A stretch of DNA of 64,000 nucleotides. Source: JAWKUK01 sp964402175. Lineage in GTDB: Bacteria > Planctomycetota > UBA1135 > GCA-002686595. Position numbers and translations under genes: made by a program. This document shows positions 49,226 to 57,682 of the stretch, in pieces (position 1 is the stretch's first letter; each line of letters begins with the position of its first letter). The notes under the pieces were generated by a model that ran no database searches, was not told the DNA's origin, and was given only the letters and a program-made list of their open reading frames with translations. The DNA lies in NCBI GenBank assembly GCA_964402175.1, contig CAYOBN010000015.1, positions 1-64,000 of the forward strand. The letters run 5' to 3'.

Positions 49226-50625
49226 GCCACTCGCCTCTGTTTGCGGCTCCGTCGCTCCGGGCGCGGCACACCGAAGAGCGCGCACAGCGCGTGATCCAGC
49301 GATTCCTCCGGCGCGATGTCCGTCGGAATCAAGTGTACGTCGCTCCGCGAAGCGGCTAGCTCTTCGTACGCGGTCACCTGCCGCGCGATCTCGTCGGAGG
49401 TCAGCTCACGCTTACGCGAGCGGATGATGGCGGGGTCGGCGGTGCAGACGAGGGTCACGTCTGGGCGCGGCACGAGCTTCCACAGCCAGCGAACGGGCGC
49501 GACGCCGTGTGCCATGCGGAAGCGCGCGGGATCGACGAGCCAGTCGTCCGCGTAGCGATCGAAGATGACCAGCGCGTTGCGCCTGAGGCGCGGTACGACG
49601 CGCAAGGGCCACCCGAGGACGTAGTCCAGCGTGTACCACGCGGCCCGAGCGGTCGAGCCCAGTTTCCCGGAAGGCGCCGCCCGGTGCGGAGCCTTGCAGG
49701 TCTCCGCGTCGTAGGTCGCTCGGCCATGGACGACACGATCGAGCTGCGGTAGGAGGCCCGGGCGCAGCTTGATCACGCCGGTGCCGGCGGCCCGGAAGAC
49801 CCCACCGAGCTCGCGCGTGAGGGCCTCGATGAGCGTCGATTTGCCCGAACCGTCGGTGCCGAGCACCGCGACGGTCTTGCCGCGTGTGCGGAACAGCGGC
49901 CGCACACGGGTCGCGTAGCCGAGCGCGAAGACGTTCGTCAGCGCCGCGAGCGGTGAACGCGCGAGCCCCCGCACGATCGCCGCCATTCGAGCGCGGCGCG
50001 CCGCTCGAAAGAGCCCCGTCCGTGCACCCGAGCGCAGCGCCGCAGTCAGGGCTTCCGCGCTGCGTGTGCCGACGATCTTGCCCAGCATGCTGCGGGTCTC
50101 GGCCGGGCGCTGCTCGAAGACGGTCGCGAGTCGCGCGACGTACTCATCGCGCACCGCTCCCGCCGAGAGATAGGGACCGCAGAAGTCGACGATCGCCGAC
50201 ACCACAGCTTCCGGACGCGCGTGACCGCGGCGCCGCGTACGGCCCTGCAGCAACTGCCGCGCGGAGAGATACGGCACGCCGTAACACGTCTCCGCAGTGT
50301 GCAGATCGAGCGAGACGATCCGATGGCGGCGAGCTTCGTCCACGGCATGGAGCTGGAACTGCCGCAAGCTGCCAGCCCGATACCGTGTGACGATGCGGGC
50401 GCCGTAGCGCGCGGCCGCGCGCTCGAGCAGCGCTTCGAAGCGGCGTGCATGGCGCGGCGAGCACGCGATGTCGAGGTCGCTGCCCTCGGGGAGCCGCGGG
50501 AGCTCGCGGTCGCCCCGCAGGACGACGCTCGGTACCTCGAAGCGATCGAGGGCGGCGAGGAGCCAGCGCACCGCGCGTTCGGTCGGGTGCAGCTGACGTG
50601 CGGCGTGGGAGGTGTCGCTGGGCAT
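49222..50625 (-). CDS. nucleotidyltransferase-like domain fused to thymidylate-kinase-like P-loop kinase
   Basis: This 467-residue protein has two parts. The N-terminal half contains LRGDRELPRLPEGSDLDIAC (37-56), a nucleotidyltransferase-fold metal motif. The C-terminal half has the P-loop LGTDGSGKSTL (about 255-264), DRYADDWLVDP as the dTMP-kinase-like DR motif, and a lid with RKRELTSDE. Proteins of this type occur in glycan loci; substrates are not established. It is the first gene of the operon and has no Shine-Dalgarno sequence. Confidence 0.7.
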   Translation of the reverse strand: MPSDTSHAARQLHPTERAVRWLLAALDRFEVPSVVLRGDRELPRLPEGSDLDIACSPRHARRFEALLERAAARYGARIVTRYRAGSLRQFQLHAVDEARRHRIVSLDLHTAETCYGVPYLSARQLLQGRTRRRGHARPEAVVSAIVDFCGPYLSAGAVRDEYVARLATVFEQRPAETRSMLGKIVGTRSAEALTAALRSGARTGLFRAARRARMAAIVRGLARSPLAALTNVFALGYATRVRPLFRTRGKTVAVLGTDGSGKSTLIEALTRELGGVFRAAGTGVIKLRPGLLPQLDRVVHGRATYDAETCKAPHRAAPSGKLGSTARAAWYTLDYVLGWPLRVVPRLRRNALVIFDRYADDWLVDPARFRMAHGVAPVRWLWKLVPRPDVTLVCTADPAIIRSRKRELTSDEIARQVTAYEELAASRSDVHLIPTDIAPEESLDHALCALFGVPRPERRSRKQRRVA

Positions 50626-50969
50626 GGGCGCTCGGAGTGGGGCTGCTGCGGTGCGCACGCGACGCGCTCCGACCTGCCTCAGATCGGCGCTCGGGCGGCG
50701 CGGCTTGAGCCGGGCGAGGACGAAGCGCTCCGCCGGGGCGGTGCACTAGAGGTAGTTGTGCGGGTGCATCCATGCCACATCAGGTGGTGGTGCGGTGGCT
50801 CGCCATCCGAGAAAAAGGAGCCTCCCCCGAGCGGTCCGAGGTCCGCCCCGAGCCGGCCCTGATCGTTTCTTCAGGTGCCCCTGCATAAAGGCCGTCACAA
50901 TGGCGGCGGTCGATGGCCGCGGGAGGGGCCTCGGATCGTTCGACCGCGCTCTCTCTCCGGGGTTACCCC
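50626..50969. other. 344-bp divergent control region
   Basis: This region separates the eight-gene minus-strand operon from the plus-strand giant secreted-protein gene, so it should carry both promoters. AT-richer patches occur around 50800-50815 and 50865-50900 (TTTCTTCAGG and GCATAAAG). I could not fix a -35/-10 pair or an operator. Confidence 0.4.
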
Positions 50970-53900
50970 ATGTCGACGCATCTCGTTGGACGGTCGGTCG
51001 GTGCGCGCGCCCGGCGTGCGACCGTCGCTCTTGTCGCCGCGCTCCTGTGTTGCTCCGCTGCCGTCGCGCAGACCCGCTCGGTCGGGTTCAGCGCGACGGG
51101 GTCGCGGACGGACGAGCGGAGCGGCGTGCACGTCGTACCCGTCAGCCTCTCCGGGCCGGCTTCGGGGACCGTCACCGTCAGCGTGAGCGCCCGCGGCACC
51201 GCGACAGCAGGCGTCGATTACCGCCTCCTGACGCCGAGCCTCGTCTTCACACCGGGTGTGACTGCGCTCGACGTGCGCATCGAGCTCCTGCCCGACGCGC
51301 TCATCGAGGGCGTCGAGACGATCGGGCTCACGCTCGGGACTCCGACGGGGGGGACGCTCGGGGCCCAGAGCGCCCACACCGTGAGCGTGCTCGACGCGGC
51401 AGCCCCGGCGGGACCGAAGCCCGTGCCGCCAGCCCTGACGGTCAGCACGGGGCAGATCTCGTTCCCGACCGTGATGGTGGGCGACGAGAGCGCGCCGCAG
51501 GTCATCGTCGTCAGCAACCCGCACAACGCGCCGCTCGGGTTCTCGGGGCTCGCGCCCAGCTCGGGTGCGACGGGCTCGTTCACGGTGGGCTTGCAGGGCG
51601 GCACCTTTCCCGTGACCCTCGCCCCTGGGCAAGCTGCGCTCGTCGAGCTGCGGTTCCGCCCCGCGGTCCCTGGGGCACAGGCGGCGACGTTCACGGTGCA
51701 GCAATCGTTCGGGGGCTTTCCGCCCGCGACGGTGAACCTGAGCGGTATCGCGCTCGGGCCGGCCGGCAGCGAGGTTCGAATGAACCTCGGACCCGACGCC
51801 TTCGTCGATGGCGCCCTCCAATACTGGTCGTCAGAGTTCGGCGTGCTCGTCAGCGACGGGCTGCTCGTTCAGACAGGCGACGTGCTCGGAACGAGCGATG
51901 ACCCGCTCTATCTGACCTCCCGCGTCGGCGGCTACATGGTGCTGCGCCTGCCGTTGCCCAACGGCACCTACGACGTTTCGTTCCGCTCGTGGGAGCCAGA
52001 GCACAACGCCGTCGGCGCGCGGGTCTTCGACGTCGTGCTGGAGAACCAAGTGCGCTTCGATGACGTCGATGTGTTCGCGCTGGCGGGCCAACGGCGCGCT
52101 TGGCAGAGCCCGGTGCAGCGCGTGACAGTGCTCGATGGAGCGCTCGATGTGCGCTTCGAAGCCTCTGCGCGGCAGGCGCTCGTCAGCGCACTGGAGGTGG
52201 TCAGCGCGACCGATGTCGTCGCCGTTCCGACGCAGCTCGACTTCGACACCGTGGACCTGGGCTCGTACCGCGAGCTCGACCTGCGTATCGAGAACCGCAG
52301 CAGCGTCGCGACGCGCTTGACCGGCCTGCAGATCTTCGCCGGCGCGACGGGACCGGCGTCCGAGTTCAGCGTCGAGGTCGCCGGGCAGCTCTACGCGGGC
52401 GGCCCGAACACGTCGACGTACGGGCTCGATGTGCCCTTGGGTCCGGGCGCGAACGTGACCTTCCCCGTGCTCTTCACGCCCCTGGAGCACCGCGACAACG
52501 AGGCGCTCGTGCGCTTCCAGGTCGCGACCGGTGCGGAGTTGGACATCGAGCTGCTCGGCACCGGTGGCGCCGAGGCTGGCTGGGGCTTCTTGCACCCCGT
52601 GATCGAGCTGACTCCGACGCTGGTCGTCGACTACGACGGCGATGGCAGCGAGCTGGTCGAGCTGGACGCGACGCAGTCCCACACCCACGAACCCGGTCAG
52701 TTCCTCACCGCTTTCGAGTGGCGGCGTTACACCCAGCCGATCGCGACGCAGCCGATCACGCTCGCTGCGATGCCGCTCGGTCTGTCGGTGATCGAGCTCA
52801 CGATCGAGGACAGCAACTCGCCGCCGAACAGCGCGACCGCGCGCGCGCCGCTCTTCGTCTATCCCGCGAGCAATGTGCCCGGGATCCTCGCGCAGTACTA
52901 CGACGGTTCGGTGGTCGGCGAGGTGACCTTGCTCGACAACGTGCCGGCGCGGCCGGACTTCGTCGAGCGTCAGATCGCCCTGCGGACGGCGTTGGCGGGC
53001 GCGACGATCGGCGGCTCGCCCTTTGCCGCGGATGTGATGGTGCGCTGGACGGCGAACTTCGCGTTGGCGGCGCCGACGACGGTGACCTTCGTCGTCGCGG
53101 GCGGCACCGGGCGGCGGATCTTCGTCAACGGCCAGCCCGCGGTGCCGAACCTCAGCTTGCCGGCAGGGTTGCACTCCCTCGACGTGCGCTTCGCGGTCAA
53201 CTCCCTGGTCGATCTGCCGATCTCGGTGGTCGCGACCTCGGCGGGTGCGCCGATTCAAGGTTTCGAGTCGCGCCTGACCCACGCAGAGGGCCAGCTCCCG
53301 CCCGTCATCCACACCCTCCCGGCGGTCGGACTCGATCTCGGGGGGAACGACATCGTCCTGACGGGCTTCGGCTTCTTCCCGCGGGGCCAGGTCACCGTCA
53401 ACTGGGGCGGGACGGCGATCTCCGCCAACCAGTTCACTTCGTACACGCCCGAGCGCCTCGAGTTCGTGTCGCCGCCAGGGACCGGTGTGATCCAGGTCTC
53501 CGTCACGACCCCGAACGGTACGAGCAACAGCCGGAGCTTCCAGTATTCACCCTCGGGCCCGGTCCCCGTTCGCTGGAACGTCCTGAACGACCGCGCCGTT
53601 TCGGTGACGTCACCTACGCGCGGGACCTTTGGTCCGGACGGGCGACTCTGGGTGACGCTGCTCGATGGCTCGCTGCGCGCGGTCCGTTACGACGACAACT
53701 GGAACCCGATCAGCGTCCAGGCGTACCCCGGCGTCTCGGGCCTCACGAACAAGGACGTGCTCGGGATCACGTTCAATCCCTTCGAGCCGCACGACCCGCT
53801 CGATCCCACCTCGCCGCACGTCTACGTCGCGCATGGGCAGCACTTCCTGGGGCTGAACACGCCGCCGAACTCACCTTCGCCGTTCACGGGGCAGGTCTCA

Positions 53901-55946
53901 CGCCTCGTCGGACCGAACTACGACGTCGCCGAGCCGATCGTCGCGGGCCTGCCGACTTCGAACCACGACCACTCGGTCAACGGGATCGAGTTCGACGACA
54001 ACGGCGATCTCTTGATCACCGTCGGCGCCAACACCAATGCGGGGGTGGCGAGCGTCCCGATGGGTGGGCTGCCCGAATCGCCGTTCAGCGGCGCGGTCCT
54101 GAAAGCCCTGACATCGAAGCGCTTCTTCGACGGCAACGTCGTGCTGCTCGATCGCAGCACGCAGCAGGTGATCACGGACCAGCGGCTCGGTGAGCAAGCG
54201 GTCGTGGCTCCGACGGTGGACGTCGAGGTCTTCGCGGCGGGTATGCGCAACCCGTTCGACCTCGTGCTGCACAGCAACGGTTACATCTACGCCACCGACA
54301 ACGGGCCGAACGATCCCTACGGCCCTGGTTCGACCGGGCTCAACACGCAGTTCGGCGCGCCGGATCCGGACCACCCGGACGAGCTCCTCCTGCTCGAACG
54401 TGGCAACTACTACGGCCACCCGAACCGCGCCCGTGCGGTCGACGATCCGCGGCAGGCTGTGTACCGCGACGAGCTCGTGCCCTCGATCCCGCACGTCTTC
54501 ACGCAGCGGATCGCGCACTTGCCGTCGTCGACCAACGGCATCGAGGAGTACCGCGCGACGACCTTCGGCGGTCAGCTCCGCGGCGACCTGTTCGTGATGG
54601 AGCTGGGTGTCGGCATCAAGCGCCATCGCTTGCAGCCCGACGGGCGTCGCACCTTGCAACCCAACGGCACGCCGTTCACGAACGTGATCAATGCTGGCCT
54701 CGACATCGCCATGGTGCCGGGCGGCGCGATCGCGACGGTCGATTACTACAGCGGTCAGGTGCGCATCCAGGCCCCGGATGACGTCGCCGCGGTCGGGTTG
54801 TCGCCGTACGACGTGTTCCCCGCGCGCGGTCCGAACGTCGCGGGTGTGCCCTTCGAGATCGGCGGGCGCGGCTTCGGCACGCTCGGCGCGACGTCCGTGT
54901 CCTTCCAAGGGGTGCCCGCGACGGTCACTGCGGTCACGCCACAGCGCATTCGTGGCATCGTCCCCGCGCAGGCCCCTGGTTTCGTCGGCACGGTCGACAT
55001 CACCGTCATGTCTGCGGGTCAGCAGGCGACGCTGACGGCGGCGTATCGCTACCTGCCTCCGCAGAGCGGCCTCGCGCGCGGGCGCTGGCGTAGCTTGCCT
55101 CTGCTGCCGTTCGCCGTCGGCGAGGTCGCGGTCGGCGAAGTCGCAGGACTGCTCTACGTCTTCGGCGAAGGGGATCCGCGCACGATGCGCTTCGATGCGC
55201 TCAACGGGACGTGGGACACGGCGGCGGCGCCGCGGCCGTACCCTGGCGGACACCACGCGTGCGAGACCCACGCGGGCCGGATCTACCTGTTCGGCGGCCT
55301 CGGCGGCGGCAGTGAGGGCCGCGTGCAGATCTTCGACGTCGCGACGGGGATGTGGTCGCTCGGTGCGCCGATGCCCTACGCCGGTGGGTCCGTCGCTTCC
55401 GCGAAGATCGGCACCCGTGTCTACATCGCGGGTGGCATCGTCGGCAGCGGCACCGTCGGCAACGTGGTGTCGTACGACCTCGTCGCGAACACCTGGACCT
55501 CGCACGGAGCGATGCCCGTGCCCGTGAACCACGCGGCGTCGGGCACCGATGGTGTGCGCTTCTTCGTCTTCGGTGGGCGGCAAGGCGGCAACGTGCCCCA
55601 GCCCGGCTTCACGACGGTGCAGGCCTTCGATCCCGTGGCGGGCACCTGGGTCACGAGCCAATCCGGAGCGCTGCGCGCCATGCCCCTGCCGCGCGGTGGC
55701 ACGGGGAAAGCGGCCTGGTACCGCGGCGCGTTCTACGTGCTCGGCGGCGAGGACACGACCAACGTGTTCCGCGATGTCCAGGTCTACAACCCGACCACCA
55801 ACTCGTGGGTGCAGGAGGCCCTGCTGCCCACTGCGCGCCACGGCGTCTTCCCCGTCGTGTTCGAGGACCGCCTCTTCGTCTTCGGCGGCGGAACGAACGC
55901 GGGCGCGAGCGCCTCGGCTGCGGCTGAGGTCTTCCAGCGGCCGTGA
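50970..55946 (+). CDS. giant secreted mosaic protein with Calx-beta, PA14-like, IPT, sugar-dehydrogenase-like and Kelch regions
   Basis: The 1658-residue protein has a signal peptide (cleavage after AVA, about 34). Regions in order: Calx-beta (38-120); choice-of-anchor D/DUF1573-like (about 150-260); malectin-like (268-413); a second DUF1573-like (415-535); PKD-like (540-630); PA14-like (634-770, ILAQYYDGS); IPT/TIG (777-858); a six-blade glucose/sorbosone dehydrogenase-like propeller (863-1270, GMRNPFDLVLHSNGYIYATD, YYGHPNRAR); IPT/TIG (1275-1363); and a Kelch propeller (1373-1656, GRIYLFGGL, RVYIAGGI, RFFVFGG). No C-terminal sorting or membrane anchor is visible. It is likely extracellular and glycan-binding. 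Start chosen at the ATG giving a proper signal peptide. Confidence 0.8.
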   Translation: MSTHLVGRSVGARARRATVALVAALLCCSAAVAQTRSVGFSATGSRTDERSGVHVVPVSLSGPASGTVTVSVSARGTATAGVDYRLLTPSLVFTPGVTALDVRIELLPDALIEGVETIGLTLGTPTGGTLGAQSAHTVSVLDAAAPAGPKPVPPALTVSTGQISFPTVMVGDESAPQVIVVSNPHNAPLGFSGLAPSSGATGSFTVGLQGGTFPVTLAPGQAALVELRFRPAVPGAQAATFTVQQSFGGFPPATVNLSGIALGPAGSEVRMNLGPDAFVDGALQYWSSEFGVLVSDGLLVQTGDVLGTSDDPLYLTSRVGGYMVLRLPLPNGTYDVSFRSWEPEHNAVGARVFDVVLENQVRFDDVDVFALAGQRRAWQSPVQRVTVLDGALDVRFEASARQALVSALEVVSATDVVAVPTQLDFDTVDLGSYRELDLRIENRSSVATRLTGLQIFAGATGPASEFSVEVAGQLYAGGPNTSTYGLDVPLGPGANVTFPVLFTPLEHRDNEALVRFQVATGAELDIELLGTGGAEAGWGFLHPVIELTPTLVVDYDGDGSELVELDATQSHTHEPGQFLTAFEWRRYTQPIATQPITLAAMPLGLSVIELTIEDSNSPPNSATARAPLFVYPASNVPGILAQYYDGSVVGEVTLLDNVPARPDFVERQIALRTALAGATIGGSPFAADVMVRWTANFALAAPTTVTFVVAGGTGRRIFVNGQPAVPNLSLPAGLHSLDVRFAVNSLVDLPISVVATSAGAPIQGFESRLTHAEGQLPPVIHTLPAVGLDLGGNDIVLTGFGFFPRGQVTVNWGGTAISANQFTSYTPERLEFVSPPGTGVIQVSVTTPNGTSNSRSFQYSPSGPVPVRWNVLNDRAVSVTSPTRGTFGPDGRLWVTLLDGSLRAVRYDDNWNPISVQAYPGVSGLTNKDVLGITFNPFEPHDPLDPTSPHVYVAHGQHFLGLNTPPNSPSPFTGQVSRLVGPNYDVAEPIVAGLPTSNHDHSVNGIEFDDNGDLLITVGANTNAGVASVPMGGLPESPFSGAVLKALTSKRFFDGNVVLLDRSTQQVITDQRLGEQAVVAPTVDVEVFAAGMRNPFDLVLHSNGYIYATDNGPNDPYGPGSTGLNTQFGAPDPDHPDELLLLERGNYYGHPNRARAVDDPRQAVYRDELVPSIPHVFTQRIAHLPSSTNGIEEYRATTFGGQLRGDLFVMELGVGIKRHRLQPDGRRTLQPNGTPFTNVINAGLDIAMVPGGAIATVDYYSGQVRIQAPDDVAAVGLSPYDVFPARGPNVAGVPFEIGGRGFGTLGATSVSFQGVPATVTAVTPQRIRGIVPAQAPGFVGTVDITVMSAGQQATLTAAYRYLPPQSGLARGRWRSLPLLPFAVGEVAVGEVAGLLYVFGEGDPRTMRFDALNGTWDTAAAPRPYPGGHHACETHAGRIYLFGGLGGGSEGRVQIFDVATGMWSLGAPMPYAGGSVASAKIGTRVYIAGGIVGSGTVGNVVSYDLVANTWTSHGAMPVPVNHAASGTDGVRFFVFGGRQGGNVPQPGFTTVQAFDPVAGTWVTSQSGALRAMPLPRGGTGKAAWYRGAFYVLGGEDTTNVFRDVQVYNPTTNSWVQEALLPTARHGVFPVVFEDRLFVFGGGTNAGASASAAAEVFQRP

Positions 55947-55986
55947 GCCCACGGCGGGGTCCGTTCGAGGCCCCGCAGCACTCGGG

Positions 55987-56018
55987 CAGCGCCCTGGCGC
56001 CATGGCGCCGGGGCGCTG
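55987..56018 (+). terminator. hairpin downstream of the giant gene
   Basis: A 15-nt inverted repeat (CAGCGCCCTGGCGCC at 55987-56001 against 56004-56018) pairs fully, counting one G-U wobble. The tip is nearly loopless, so a few base pairs will open. Only TTGT follows, so T-tract support is weak. Confidence 0.5.
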
Positions 56019-56117
56019 TTGTCGGTGGGGACTCCATTGCGCTCCTCCCGCTGGCGTGCTGCTGGCCCGCCTCTTTGGGCTAGCCTCTTTCGGGGGCTTT
56101 CGCTCGGCTTCGCTATA

Positions 56118-56133
56118 GCGTAGGATCCTACGC
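56118..56133 (+). promoter_or_regulatory. perfect 16-bp palindrome at the XRE-cupin start
   Basis: GCGTAGGATCCTACGC is a perfect palindrome ending 1 nt before the GTG at 56135. An 8-bp palindrome GCTATAGC (56112-56119) abuts it. The -10-like hexamer TAGGAT lies within it, 8 nt before GTG. This is the expected position for an autoregulatory operator of the XRE-family repressor. Confidence 0.6.
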
Positions 56134-56134
56134 C

Positions 56135-56701
56135 GTGACCCCCGAACCCGATCTCGGCGCGACCCTGCGGCGGCGACGGCAGGCTCTAGGGCTCTCGCTC
56201 GAGAGCCTCGCCGAGGCGAGCGGCGTCAGCGCCGCGATGCTCTCCGAGGTCGAACGCGGGGTGAAGAACCCGACCGTGCGCCTCGCGTACCAGATCGCGC
56301 GGGCGCTCGGGTGTTCTCTGACGGAGCTCCTCGAAGACGGCAGCGCCCGGCCTCCCCAGGTCGTGCGAGCCGCGGCGCGGCCGACGCTCGTCGATCCCGA
56401 GACGGGGGTGACACGGCACTCTCTGTCGCCAGAGATGCAGCGGCGAGGCCTCGAGCTCGTCACCTATACGCTGCCGCCGCGGACCTCGGCGGGAGAGATG
56501 GCGGCGAATCGCCCCGGTCTTCTCGAGCACGTCAGCGTCTTGAGGGGCACGCTCCTGCTCTGCCTCGACGGCGTCGAGCACGAGCTCACGGAGGGCGACG
56601 GTGCCACGTACGACCCTGCGGTCACGGTCGAGTACCGCAATCCTCGCGCCCGACCGTGTTCGTTCGTCTTGCTGTCCGACTCCACCCGCGTCTTGCCCTG
56701 A
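56135..56701 (+). CDS. XRE-family regulator with cupin domain
   Basis: This 188-residue protein has a helix-turn-helix at about 8-64 (LRRRRQALGLSLESLAEASG, VSAAMLSEVERG) and a cupin ligand-binding domain at about 100-185 (HVSVLRGTLLLCLDG). It probably controls the downstream hydroxyproline genes, responding to a small ligand, and itself through the adjacent palindrome. It starts with GTG; the next gene begins 3 nt after its stop. Confidence 0.85.
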   Translation: MTPEPDLGATLRRRRQALGLSLESLAEASGVSAAMLSEVERGVKNPTVRLAYQIARALGCSLTELLEDGSARPPQVVRAAARPTLVDPETGVTRHSLSPEMQRRGLELVTYTLPPRTSAGEMAANRPGLLEHVSVLRGTLLLCLDGVEHELTEGDGATYDPAVTVEYRNPRARPCSFVLLSDSTRVLP

Positions 56702-56704
56702 ACC

Positions 56705-57682
56705 ATGCAACACATTCGAGTCATCGACTCTCACACCGAGGGTGAGCCGACCCGCGTGGTCCTCGAAGGGGCGCCCGAACTCGGTACGGGCACCCTCGCG
56801 CAGCGTGCAGCGGTCCTGCGCGAGCGCTTCGACCATTTCCGCAGCGCGGTCTGCAACGAACCGCGCGGCTTCGACGCGCTCGTCGGCGCGCTCCTGCTGC
56901 CGCCGTCGCGCCCCGAAGCGGCGTGCGGGGTGATCTTCTTCAACAACGTCGGGCTCCTCGGGATGTGCGGCCACGGCACGATCGGCCTCGCCGAGTCGCT
57001 GCGGTTCCTCGGCCGGCTCGGGGTCGGCCGCCACCTCATCGAGACCCCCGTCGGCGACGTCCATGTCACCCTCGGGGCTGACGGGCTCGTCTCCGTCGAG
57101 AACGTGGAGTCGTACCGCACCCTCGCGTCGGTCGCTCTGGACGTGCCCGGACGCGGCGAGGTGGTCGGCGACGTCGCCTGGGGCGGCAATTGGTTCTTCC
57201 TTGCGCACGAACACGGGCAGGCGCTGACCGCAGCGCGCATCCCCGCTCTGATCGACTTCGCGTGGGATGTACGCAAGCAGCTCGAGGCCTGCGGCATCAC
57301 GGGCGACGATGGAAAGCCGATCGATCACATCGAGCTGTTCGGGCCGCCGACACGCCCTGACGCCCACGCGCGCAACTTCGTGTTGTGCCCAGGTCGCGAG
57401 TACGACCGCTCACCCTGCGGGACCGGTACGAGCGCCAAGCTCGCCTGCCTCGCCGCCGACGGCAAGCTCGCGGAGGGCGCTGTCTTCGGCCAGGAGAGCA
57501 TCCTCGGCACGCTCTTCCGCGGCAGCTACGCGAGGGGCACCCGCGGCGTCCTGCCGACGGTCTCCGGGCGCGCTTGGGTCACCGCGGAGAGCCGGCTCGT
57601 GCTCGCACCCGACGACCCGTTCCGCGGCGGCATCCGCCTCGCCGAGCTCTCGGCCTGCGAGGAGGCGCGCACGGCCCCGTGA
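56705..57682 (+). CDS. 4-hydroxyproline 2-epimerase (proline racemase family)
   Basis: This 325-residue enzyme inverts C2 of trans-4-hydroxy-L-proline to cis-4-hydroxy-D-proline. The two catalytic cysteines are Cys88 in GMCGHG and Cys238 in RSPCGTGTSA, giving the Cys/Cys pair of racemases and epimerases rather than the Thr of dehydratases. Length fits the family. It is the first enzyme of the pathway and overlaps the next gene (GTGA). Hydroxyproline rather than proline is supported by the downstream deaminase and dehydrogenase genes. Confidence 0.85.
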   Translation: MQHIRVIDSHTEGEPTRVVLEGAPELGTGTLAQRAAVLRERFDHFRSAVCNEPRGFDALVGALLLPPSRPEAACGVIFFNNVGLLGMCGHGTIGLAESLRFLGRLGVGRHLIETPVGDVHVTLGADGLVSVENVESYRTLASVALDVPGRGEVVGDVAWGGNWFFLAHEHGQALTAARIPALIDFAWDVRKQLEACGITGDDGKPIDHIELFGPPTRPDAHARNFVLCPGREYDRSPCGTGTSAKLACLAADGKLAEGAVFGQESILGTLFRGSYARGTRGVLPTVSGRAWVTAESRLVLAPDDPFRGGIRLAELSACEEARTAP

